From Uranotaenia lowii (lineage: Eukaryota; Arthropoda; Insecta; Diptera; Culicidae): a stretch of DNA of 64,000 nt. Position 1 is the first letter of the stretch. Every line of letters starts with the position of its first letter. The translations under genes and the position numbers were made by a program. The stretch is from assembly GCF_029784155.1 (NCBI RefSeq), contig NC_073692.1:319753641-319817640 (forward strand). The letters run 5' to 3'. This document shows, piece after piece, positions 1 through 9,491 of this stretch. The notes under the pieces were generated by a model, which had not been told where the DNA came from, did not search any database, and was given only the letters and a program-made list of their open reading frames with translations.

Positions 1-257
1 TAACATTGCGGCTTAACGTCCTACCCACAACTATGTGTGTATGTATATGCTGCTACATATTGCTGCCCCTACTTGTTAGATGCGATTCGTATCATCATCT
101 CGCTCGCGACGACAAAGATGTTTTGGAATGCAAATTTTTGCACGACAGAACCGCAGCAGCGTTAAACTGAGCCAGTGATGCCTCGAATGGAAAAGATGTT
201 CTGTTTGAGGATGCTGGAGCTGGAGGATTGTTCTACTGAAGTTTCAAATTTTAACAG
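1..257. other. 5' flank, nothing firm
   Basis: No recognisable element. On the + strand the last bases read as a plausible intron 3' end (a T/A-rich stretch ending ttttaacag at 257), directly before an open frame. No other supportable feature was seen. Confidence 0.3.
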
Positions 258-476
258 TGCTTATGTTCCATCAACTGTTTCCGGAAGCTTCGGGAGAAAA
301 TCGATCATGGATGTGACATTGAAATCGACGTGCATTTGAAGGATGTTCATTTCGAGGAATTGCAAAAAGAACAACTGGATGGTTTTATAAGCAGTAGATT
401 TCATGTCATCTGTCAAAAGCACAAGAAAAATAGCAGCGGACCCAATTGGAATTTTTTTTATGTGTCATGTAAATAA
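258..476 (+). CDS. Candidate terminal exon of an unknown host gene (or a gene fragment)
   Basis: Seen: directly after an AG at 256-257 there is an open frame of 72 codons to a TAA at 474-476. The polyadenylation-type hexamer AATAAA (472-477) overlaps the stop. The frame is closed just upstream by a TAA that overlaps the putative acceptor, which is what a true 3' splice site often looks like. The translation is mixed and not low-complexity, with several Cys and His, an acidic/aliphatic middle (DIEIDVHLKDVHFEEL) and a basic stretch (QKHKKN). I do not recognise the family. Codon composition looks more gene-like than the AT-rich surroundings. Alternatives are a degraded mobile-element ORF or chance. 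A second + frame, from ATG at 178, is open to about 345 and overlaps it. Confidence 0.35.
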   Translation, partial: CLCSINCFRKLREKIDHGCDIEIDVHLKDVHFEELQKEQLDGFISSRFHVICQKHKKNSSGPNWNFFYVSCK

Positions 477-1224
477 AACTCTGATTAGAGCTTTTGAATG
501 AAAAACTCAATTGGTAATTAATTCATTATCCCTATCATCAACTAAACTTATCTCTATTAGAATACAAATATGACTTTGTAGCTCGAGGCAATTTTTTAGA
601 AATGGCGTTAAATTTCTACTTATGATTCACTCTCTTTTTATGATTGTTATTATTATTCTTCTTGCGGTATTTTCGTACATTATTGATGTCAATTCACCGA
701 AATCTCATAGAACTGCTGTTGAGTTTCGCTAAGATGAGGCGTGTCGACTAGCAGTCGTGACAGTTATACGGATATTCAGGTGTAAGAATACAAGAGTAAA
801 AATATAAAAATCAAAATCCATGTATCAAATTAAAATTAAAATTTCAATTAAAGATTTGGGAAACAAATAACAAATGAAATTCAAATACTATATTTCAAAT
901 CAAAGTTGCAAAGTTGCAAAGTTGCAGGAATTGCAATTTTTTATTCAAAATATAAATGTGTTTCATATCTTCAAAACACAAAAAAAAATCATGTTCATGT
1001 TATGTGTTGAAAGTTTGTTTGTTCCTTTGTTTATTTTGGACATTTTTTGTCATTCGGGTACTTCATATGTGTATCTTGATTACAGAATATTTTGTAATTT
1101 TATCGTAGAAATCAAAAGTTGAATTTAGAATATGATTCTCATCAGACAAAATTTTGAACTAAATAGTTCTTCTGAATGTGGCAAAAGTAACATTTGAGAA
1201 CAAAAATTCTGAATTTATTTTGAA
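477..1224. other. AT-rich DNA, no gene seen
   Basis: Low-complexity AT-rich sequence. The 82-codon frame at 874-1122 is Phe/Ile/Lys-rich, has no domain and overlaps no other signal, so it is not called as a gene. Confidence 0.5.
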
Positions 1225-1629
1225 CTAGCTGACCCGGTGTGCTTTGCTACACCTTTCAAAATCGAATGATATTTTCAGAATTCACTCAAATTTTTATTGT
1301 TTTGTTGCCATTATTTTAAATCAAATTATAACATAATTCATAAGCAACCGCTATAAAATGAGAGCTGCAGTTTGAGTATAGGATTGCAATCCAAAAATAA
1401 CTTAAACTAATATTCCGAATCATGATCTATAAATTTGTGTTAAAGATCTGATAATTTTAATCTGTTTCTTTAAGCTTCGCCCCAAAAAAGGAGGGTCTCA
1501 AATAAATCGTACGCAAAGAATCCAACTGATAAAATATGGTTGTTTTTGCTTGACATATTCTGGATTTATAAATACCAAAATATACCAAAATGATTTTCCA
1601 TGTTAAGTTTTGTCCATTTCTTGGAAAAA

Positions 1630-2960
1630 AATTAAGTGTAAGCTTTTCCCTTCTCTTCCTTTATTCCCAATTCTATCATCCCACTGCAAGAAAGGAATTG
1701 TTTGACAAAAAAAATATCTCGCATTAAAATACCATCCCATGGCAAATTTGGTTTTATTTGCGTTGTAAATTCTTGAGTTATGCATAAACTTGAAAGGAAG
1801 TACAATCCCCCTTCCGTTCTCCCCATTGAATGGAGGGGTGAGAACTTAATATTCATAGAAGTAATTTTTGTTCTAAAATACTTTTTGATACCAAATTTTA
1901 TTTCATTTGCTCTATTAATTCTCTAGTGATCCAAAAAATTGTAAGGAAACCCCGCTTTCCCCCTTTATATCTTTCCGTTGAAAAAAAGCGTGGCTTCAAT
2001 TTATAATAGAAACATTTCTCGTATCCAAATACCCTCACATGCCAAATATGGTTAAACTTTCTCGAACAGCTCTCCATTTATACTGAAAATTGTAAGAGAG
2101 ACCTCTTCTCCCCCTTTTCATCCACCTTTTCGAAGAAGTGAGGGATACGAAATATTCATAGTAGCATTTCTCGTACCCAAATATCATTCCATGCAAAATT
2201 TGGTTCCATTTGTTGTTGTAGTTCTTGTGCTATGCAATAAAAATTGTATGAAACTTCCCTCCCTCTTTCCTTCCTTCCCGGAAGAAGGAAGGGGTCTCAA
2301 ACAATCATTAGAACATGTCACGTTCCCAAATATCCGCCCATGCCAAATTTGGTTCCATTTGTTTGATTAGTTTTTGAGTTAAGTAAAAAATTATAAAGAA
2401 GGCCCCTCCCCCCTTTTTATCTCCCTACTGGAAAGAGGGAGGGGTCTCAAATAATCATAGGATTATTTTTCGTATCGTAAATACCTTCCCATGCCAAATT
2501 TGGTTCCATTTGCTTTATTAGTTTTTGAGATATTTAAAAAAAAATATGAAAGAGATCCCTCCCCCTTTCAACTGTAAAGAGGGAGGGGTCTCAAATAATT
2601 ATTGACATATTTTTCGTATCAAAATACCTTCTCATGCCAAATTTGGTTCCAATATCTTGAATTGTTTTCGAGTTATATGAAAAATTGTAAGGTAGTCCCC
2701 CTCCCCCCTTCCTATCACCCCACTGAGAGGAGGGAGGGGTACCTTATATTCATTGAAATATTCCCCGTTCCCACACACCACCTCATGCCAAATTTGATAC
2801 CATTTGCTTAATTGGTTCTCTAGTTATGCAAAAAATTGTCTTTTATTTGGAAGGCCCCTCCCCCCTTCTTGTTAGGGGGAGGGGTCCCAAACCATAAAAG
2901 GAATCTTCCCCGGCCTCCAATACCTCCACCTGCCAAGTTTCACGGAAATCGGTTCAGTAG
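1630..2960 (-). repeat. Internal ~148-bp tandem array of Helitron copy 1
   Basis: The landmark CATGCCAAATTTGGTTCC recurs (with changes) near 1740, 1888, 2040, 2190, 2339, 2489, 2633, 2783 and 2930, so the period is about 148 bp. Each unit also holds a C-rich tract (CCCCTCCCCCC) followed 20-25 nt later by a G-rich tract (GGAGGGAGGGG). The two are complementary and could form a hairpin in every unit. Units toward 3000 are more alike than those near 1650. Confidence 0.85.
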
Positions 2961-2978
2961 TTTCCGAATCTATAGGGA

Positions 2979-2982
<4 letters not shown>

Positions 2983-3011
<29 letters not shown>

Positions 3012-3012
3012 A
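2983..3012. repeat. (GACA)n microsatellite
   Basis: About seven ACAG/GACA repeats near the minus-strand 5' end of Helitron copy 1. The same tract is at the same place in copy 2, so it belongs to the element. Confidence 0.9.
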
Positions 3013-3559
3013 ATTCATTTTTATATATATAGACTAGCTGACCCGGTGTGCTTTGCTACACCTTCCAAAAATTATTGAAACCTGTGGTCCCTAGTTATTT
3101 AACTTTTCATTTATTTGCACAAAATTTGTAATTTCAATTTCAATATCATTAAAATGTTTTTTCAAATAAAATTGCAACGTTTTTTTTATTTTGAAATCTT
3201 AATTATTTTTTTTAAATCCGTGTATTCATTCTTTTTATGACTCTGAATTTCTTTGCTTCATAAGTTTATAGCTTATGTAATTTTTTTTATGTATGGAATT
3301 TTTCGAGTCCCTTCATTTGTAGAGAGGCTCTCGAACTATCCTAGAAAAATTTTCTGTAACAAAATAACATCACGGGCCACTCATTTTACCTATCCGTTCT
3401 AGAATTATTATACAAATTGTGAGAGTGAACCTCTCCATCATTCCTTTTACTTTAATGGAAGGAATGGGGTTTCATAACATCAGAAAAACACTTCTTATAT
3501 ATATAAATACGATTACATATCATATATGGATTCATTCTCGATAAGCTCTCGAGCTATTC

Positions 3560-5020
3560 AAAAAATGGGTGACTCTCTCCCCACTTTATATCTCCCCTCT
3601 GGCAGGAGAAGGGGGTCTCAAACCATCGAAGCAACATTACCCGTACACAAATATGCTTCCATGCAAATTTGGTTCCATTTTCTTGATGTCTGAGTCACCC
3701 TCTTCCCGTTATATCGTTCCGCTGAATGGAGAGAGGGGTGCTAAACCACTGAAAAACATATCTTGTACTCGAATACCCTCCCACGCTAAATTTGATTTCG
3801 TTTGCTTTATTAGTTGTCGAGTTGTGCCATAAAATTTGTATTGGAACCCCTCTTGCTGCCTATCATCCCCCACCTGGAAGGAGGAGATCAAGATCAAACA
3901 TTTAGTGTATTCAAATACATTCCCATGCCCAATTCTGATCCATTTGCTCGATTATTAGATTGTTCCCATGTCATATTTGGTTCCACTTGTTAGATAAGTG
4001 CTTGGTTTATGCAAGATAATCGTATATGAGCTCCCGTCCTCTCATACTGTATCCCCAATTGAAGGAGAGGAAGTCTCAAATAAGCAAATAACCTTTTCAC
4101 GTATCCAAATGCTATCCCATGCCAAAATTGTTTGCATTTGCTCAAGTTATGCGAAAAATTGTAAAGGAGCCCCCTCTCTTCTCCCTATCACGTAACTGGA
4201 AGGAGGCAGTAGTACCAAATATTCACAGAAACATTCCATGTGCTCAAACAATTTCGTTTCATTTGCTGGGTTAGTTCCCAAGTGATGTAAAAATTGTATG
4301 GAAGCACCCTCCTCCCTTAAGATTCTACAACTTGAAGAACGGAGGGTTCTCAAAATATCATAGAAACATTTTTCGTTATCAAATACCTTCCCACACCAAA
4401 TTTGGTTCCATTTGCTTGATTAGCTATCCAATTATGCTGAAAATTGTAAAAGAGCCCCCCCCCCCCCCACTTTTTATCTCCTCACTGGAAGGAGGGAAGG
4501 GTAGCAAATATTCAGAGAACTATTCATCGTACCCAAATAAATTTCCAAGCCAAATTTGGTTTCATTTGATCGAATAGTTTTCAAGTTATGCAATTAAAAA
4601 GGTATAAAAACCCCCTCCTTCCTTCTTGTATCTTCACTGGAAGGAGGGAGGGGTCTGAAATAATCATAGAACCATTCCTCGTATTCCCCTACCCTCCCAT
4701 GCCAAATTTGGTTCCATTAGCTTGATTAGTTCTCCAGTTATGTAAAAAATTGTAAGGTAGGCCCCCTCCCTCCTTCCTATCTCCTCACTGAAAGGAGGGA
4801 GGGGTACCAAATATTCTTAGCATTATTTTTCGTACCCCAGTACACTCCCATGCCAAGTTTGGTTTGATTTGCTTGATCAATTCTCGAGTTATGAAGACTT
4901 ATGACTTTTATATGAAAGACCCCCTCCCCCCTTCCTGTTAGAGGGAGGGGTCTCAAACCATAATAGAAACCTTCCCCGGCCTTCAATTCCCCACCTGCCA
5001 AGTTTCAGGTAAATCGGTTC
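3560..5020 (-). repeat. Internal ~148-bp tandem array of Helitron copy 2
   Basis: The same unit as in copy 1, with the CCAAATTTGGTTCC landmark near 3659, 3785, 3925, 4117, 4250, 4392, 4550, 4697, 4848 and 4990. Units are more diverged and more variable in length than in copy 1, with a long C-run at 4457-4468. The C-rich/G-rich complementary tracts are kept. Confidence 0.8.
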
Positions 5021-5055
5021 AGTAGTTCAGTAGGTCTTTCGAGTCTATAGGGAAC

Positions 5056-5082
5056 AGACAGACAGACAGACAGACAGACAGA
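5056..5082. repeat. (GACA)n microsatellite
   Basis: ACAG/GACA repeats in the same relative position as in copy 1. Confidence 0.9.
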
Positions 5083-5428
5083 AATTCATTTTTATATATA
5101 TAGATGACAAAACACAGGTTCAGATCAACTATCAATAAAAAAAAACAGATAAAATTCCAAAAGAGTTTAACCACCTTACTCAATGATCCCGAGTTCTCAC
5201 ACAATTACACACAGAATCACACAACTAAATTCGCAACACAACTATGAGAATGTTTTAATGATAAAAACAAATTAAGAATGATCAATAGGAAAATGATATG
5301 CTGAATACAAAATAAGTACTTTAACAGAGAATAATTTAGAAATAGAAGTTCCTCGAAATCAATAGGTATAAAACTTCCGTGGAATCAGTTGGAAAAGTTT
5401 CAATATGAATTTCAAATCTAAGAGTGTA

Positions 5429-6983
5429 CCGTCCACTGGGACATCATGTAACACATTTCAACTTCAATGGCTTCTAAGAACTCATTGTCTACAGATAATC
5501 ATACGGTTTGTACATCAAAGGTTTTAAAATTGATGGAGATGGAACATAAAATTGACGTTGTCAGAAAAACTATTGGTTTCACCGGTTATTTTTAAATTTA
5601 CAAGAACATAATATTTTAACCCTACTAAGAAAAAGGGGTAAGTATCTACAAACTTGTTTTTTTAGTGAAAAACCAAATGAAAACGTTTGAAATTTTATAG
5701 TTTTTGATACATTTGTGATGCCATAACGCATACAGCACCAATTGCAGTAACTTTTGGTTTTGTTCGGATTAGATTTTACCATTTTTCTGTCAAAAATGTT
5801 TCAAAAAAGGCATAAGGGTGCTGCATACATTTAGGGGTAAAAATAACTGCAAAAAATTCGTCTCACAATCATAAAAATTAATGATTGGATACGAGGAAGA
5901 ATGACCTTAATGGGTTAAATTCCTATAAAAAAGAAAAAAAAATGATAAGATGGATCAAATTTTAATATTAACAAACGCGTGATGCAACAATCTTATTCCG
6001 GCACATGGAATAATGATTTATAAAGTGAATCTTTAATTTGCATTTTGATGCATTTTAGTCCAGACTGGTAACTGAATTATAAACATATTTAAAATAATAT
6101 TTTTACACTTAACGTGTTATCCTTGTGTCTATAGTATCTTTGTTAATTTGGGTCTTTAGTAGTATTAAGTGATATCGAAACTGAAAAATTTTCATATTAC
6201 GATTCAATCACTACAAATTACAAAAAAAAATATGCATATTTCAAATTGATTGCTGCAGCAGGTTGTTTTCAAAAAATTAAAAATAACAACCAAAAAAAAT
6301 TAATACGGATGTATATGAATAGATTTAACATAAAATTTCTTACTTCAACTAAGGCATTTTAACTATAAAGTTTTTGTGTGCCGACTTACATAAACTAAGA
6401 TACGATAATGACTTTTCAAAACATTGTATTTTTTTTCGGTTATAATTGTTTATTTGTTTGTTGTTCTATTTGGGATCTTAAGCCTATTGGGTTTATTAAT
6501 CCGTTTGAATATTATAATGATTTTCAAACTTCAGAAGAGATTGAAAAAAACCGTGAGATTATTGAAAAATCATATGACCTGGCTGCACTGAGCAGCATTC
6601 CAAATCAAAACACTTACAAATCAGCTAGTTTCTCGAAATGGCAAGAACCTCAATTTTGTCTTAGGAAAATAGTTTTAAGGTGCGTCCTTTTGAAAAAATT
6701 AATCGTTTCCTTTTTGTTTTGAGGTTAGGGCAGAGGCCTTTCGGTAAGATAGTGTTCGTAAAAAAAAATGGTCAATATATCCTTATTGATGGTTTTTAAG
6801 TTTTCTATGATAATCAAATTTTTAAAAACCTTTCTCACGATGTGAGAAACTATGTCATCATCATTTTATTATCATTAAATGATAACTTCATAACATTACA
6901 TTTAAATCAAAGTTTAATAAGTGTTTTAGGATGCAAATGTTGCATCTAACCCTACAACAGTTGCATGATGCCTAGTTTGACGG
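5429..6983. mobile_element. TIR element, family A copy 1
   Basis: Termini are inverted: + start CCGTCCACTGGGACATCATG, and the reverse complement of the other end reads CCGTCAAACTAGGCATCATG. Both are flanked by TA (5427-5428, 6984-6985), the target duplication expected for this class. Near 5819 the internal motif GCTGCATACATTTAGGGG occurs, shared with three other copies in this window (8757, 51540, 60316). It is longer than its relatives (1.55 kb against 0.7-1.0 kb) and includes a candidate exon at 6483-6679. No transposase frame is visible, so it is non-autonomous. The length difference leaves some doubt that both ends belong to one insertion. Confidence 0.65.
6483..6679 (+). CDS. Candidate internal exon inside family A element
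   Basis: Seen: a pyrimidine-rich stretch ends in AG at 6481-6482, an open frame of about 65 codons follows, and then AAG|GTGCGT, a fair 5' splice site, with GT at 6680-6681. The product starts PIGFINPFEYYNDFQ and is charged and aromatic (SEEIEKNREIIEKSYD), quite unlike the low-complexity frames around it. I do not recognise it. It lies within the span bounded by the family A TIRs. It may be a captured host gene fragment, a transposase remnant or a chance frame. Confidence 0.3.
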
Positions 6984-6985
6984 TA

Positions 6986-7324
6986 CATTAATTTTGCATT
7001 ATTCATACTCAAACCTATGCTTATAAAATGAGCATTCCAAATTACCATATAAGATAAAGAAAACTTAAAATTTCAAAAGTTTTTCAGTGTTTTTCTCATA
7101 ATTTTTTCTTTTAGTTTAGATCATGAGTGGCCAAAATTTTCGCGGAATACCCTTATTTTCAATCTAGCGGACAGCAGAAACTGAATTTCTTTTTGAAAAT
7201 TTTATATCATGGATCCGCCTGTTACCTCATTTTGTACATGGAAGAAAAAAAAGTTTACAGATTCTTCAGAGTTCACGCATGGTTAAGAGAACACTCGGCA
7301 TTCATTCGGATATTTCCCGGATTT
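6986..7324. other. AT-rich DNA, nothing recognised
   Basis: No gene or element end seen. The 120-codon frame from 7127 runs into the SINE fragment and is a composite, so it is not called. Confidence 0.4.
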
Positions 7325-7428
7325 TTTCGTTTCGATTATAGTCGTTTTAACATCTATATGTCATTCGCAACTTATATCAACAATCGGCTCAGGAAGCAAC
7401 TGACTTGCCAACGGAGCAATATCACAAG
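7325..7428 (-). mobile_element. tRNA-derived SINE, internally deleted copy
   Basis: On the minus strand this starts with the Pol III A-box part (GATATTGCTCCGTTGGCAAG, a mutated GATATAGCTCAGTTGGC) and ends in the tail module with TAAAACGACTATAATCGAAAC. Against the full copy at 41829-42023 the middle part is missing, including the B box and the ACATCGAAC stretch. It is therefore a deleted, inactive copy. Confidence 0.75.
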
Positions 7429-8754
7429 CCTCTTATATTTCCCGGAAAAAAATCTGGAAATGTTATTAAAAAGCCAATTAGGTAATTGAACTAATCATGA
7501 GGCTACCCATAAATTATACAATTAAATATGTCTCACAAATAATCGCAAAGTTTAAAGTTAAAGCAATATTTCTTGTAATTACGCAAGGTTTCTACCTAAT
7601 GTAAGTATTAAGGAGATGTTTTTATTTGATCTGTACTACAAATCTTATTTCAATAACTGATAACTGATACAATTTTTTCAAATTTCGACAAAGCAAAGAA
7701 AAAGTTATTCCAGGTTTCCCAAAATCCGTTATTTTATTTAAATTTTGCAGGATTTCGAATTGGGCTCAATTTTTTAAAAGTAAGCCTACAACTAAAACGA
7801 TTTCAAAATGTGCTAGAAGTGTCAGGATTTTTACCATTTTTTTCCAATACCAGTGAACTTGCTCTAAGCCCAACCAATCTGCAATAACTTGTTAGACAAT
7901 GTAAGTCATGGTCAAAACAAATTTTCATGTTTTTTTAACGGTCGGACTGTTTGGTTAAAATTATCAGAAAACGATAAAACTTAAGCTAAAGATTTAATGA
8001 AGTAAGTCTTCAAAAAAATTTCAACTAAATATTCATAAAGCAACTTCAACACATTAGCTTCCAAATAAGCTTACACGATATACAAATACGTTGTTTAGTG
8101 CTGGGTGATCCCAAACTTATGAACGATAGCTATTTTATTTATTTTACGTACAATGCTATTTTTTTAAACAAAATTAAACAAATGTGTTTTGATAAATATG
8201 AAAAATGATTCGAGTGAAACTCCAATTTTGAAAATTGGTTCACCCGACCATGAGATGATCGGGTTTGAATTTTAAATGCAGAAAATGCCCCAACTTTATG
8301 CAAAGATAAAGTCATATAAAGACAACATATACATTTTGTCTAAAACATAAAAAAATGTTTTACTTATGATCTTCTAAATGAGATCAAAAGAATTACGATA
8401 TGTTATAAGATAGCTGAGATATGGTCGATCAAAACTTTCATGTTTTTGAGGGGCAGATCATAAACTTTCGGCAGGCAGTGTAAACTTTTTGGATGGCTCG
8501 AAAATCGAACGTGTGCATAACTTTAGCTCAATCAAGACCCGTGCAAAAGACCCATCCATTGGGGAAGTGGACTTTGCGAAATTCAAAGTAAGCTAGAAGT
8601 AATAATAATCTAATGCACAATAAATAAAAATTGATTAAAAAAAATCTTTTTCCTTCTAATGTCCATCACATCAACTTGTAAAAATAATAAATTATACAAA
8701 TACGATTCAATATAAATCAGAATCAAAGTTCAAAACAATGCTTTTTCTGGTATG
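7429..8754. other. AT-rich DNA, nothing recognised
   Basis: No coding frame, element end or tRNA-like structure could be supported. Confidence 0.4.
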
Positions 8755-8756
8755 TA

Positions 8757-9489
8757 CCGTAAACTGGGGGAACTTTGACCACTTTTTTCATTCATTTTTG
8801 AATATTTTGGAAGGGGTTGCTTTTTCGTAATACCTAGAATAATAACAGTAATTTTTGCTAGGACTAAACTGATTCTTTCAACGTTTCTTTTTTCAAAAAC
8901 AATTATAATCCAAAGATGGACTATGATGCTGCATACATCTAGGGGTTAAAATTATAAACATTTTTCAATTTTGTTTGGCCTAAAAAACAAATAAAATTTT
9001 GCCTTCATGCAATTCCTTAGGTCTTCGCACTGTTCCCATGTTTTTTTTACAAATTGAACCATTTGATAGGGTTTCAACCATTTTTACTATACGGGGTTTC
9101 TCATGGAAAATTAGTTTTTTTTTCAATATCCAAAAATTATCACCAAATGAACATAAAAATAACACTTGAACTAAATTTAAACAAAGAAAAAAGTTGAACT
9201 TTCACATAAAACAACCCATTAGCTCCTCAATGCTTAAATTTGATCAGGAGAGAGGTTTGTTTGCGAGCCTTCGAAAAATCAGATATTTTAGGATTTTAAA
9301 ATTACATTTTAAGTAATATTAAAAAACTTCTAATAAAAAACAAATTAAACTTATTTGTAACTCAATTTACAGGATTTCAAACGTAATAAACAGTTTTCAG
9401 ATATTTTAACTATTTACTTAGCTAATGAATGATCAAAATTTCATGTTGATCAAAGTTGCCCTTGTGATTAAAGTTCTCTCAGTTTACGG
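8757..9489. mobile_element. TIR element, family A copy 2
   Basis: 733 bp. It starts CCGTAAACTGGGGGAACTTT, and the other end in reverse complement starts CCGTAAACTGAGAGAACTTT. It is flanked by TA at 8755-8756 and 9490-9491. The shared internal motif GCTGCATACATCTAGGGG lies near 8929. There is no coding capacity (the 61-codon frame at 8980-9165 has no domain). This is a MITE-like, non-autonomous member of the family. Confidence 0.8.
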
Positions 9490-9491
9490 TA

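Larger units (their letters stand above)
1225..3033 (-). mobile_element. Non-autonomous Helitron-type element, copy 1 of a tandem pair
   Basis: Read on the minus strand, the element begins TCTATATATATAAAAATG and ends ...GGGTCAGCTAG. These are the 5'-TC and CTRR-3' termini of Helitrons. Just inside the 3' end lies a short hairpin, GGTGTAGCAAAGCACACC: a GGTGT/ACACC stem, a bulged A, then GC/GC with an AAA loop, followed by 11 nt to the end. The outer flank at 1224 fits insertion between A and T with no target duplication. A (GACA)n microsatellite lies near the minus-strand 5' end. There is no Rep/helicase coding potential; the body is about nine ~148-bp tandem units. It resembles Helitron-related non-autonomous elements with internal tandem repeats (HINE or DINE-1 type), which is family knowledge rather than a search result. 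Confidence 0.8.
3034..5104 (-). mobile_element. Non-autonomous Helitron-type element, copy 2 of a tandem pair
   Basis: It has the same ends as the neighbour: CTAGCTGACCCGGTGTGC at 3034 and TATATATATAGA ending at 5104 on the + strand. Its CTAG end abuts the TC end of copy 1 with no intervening base, so the pair is a true head-to-tail tandem. The outer flank base (T at 5105) and the A at 1224 fit one A|T target split by both copies. The body holds about ten diverged ~148-bp units (roughly 3560-5020). No Rep or helicase frame is present. The 61-75 codon frames inside are repeat artefacts. Confidence 0.8.

Noticed and set aside
2983..3012. GACA repeats as a possible CRISPR-like or telomeric array
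   Set aside because: A simple microsatellite carried by the Helitron-type element, present at the same place in both copies.
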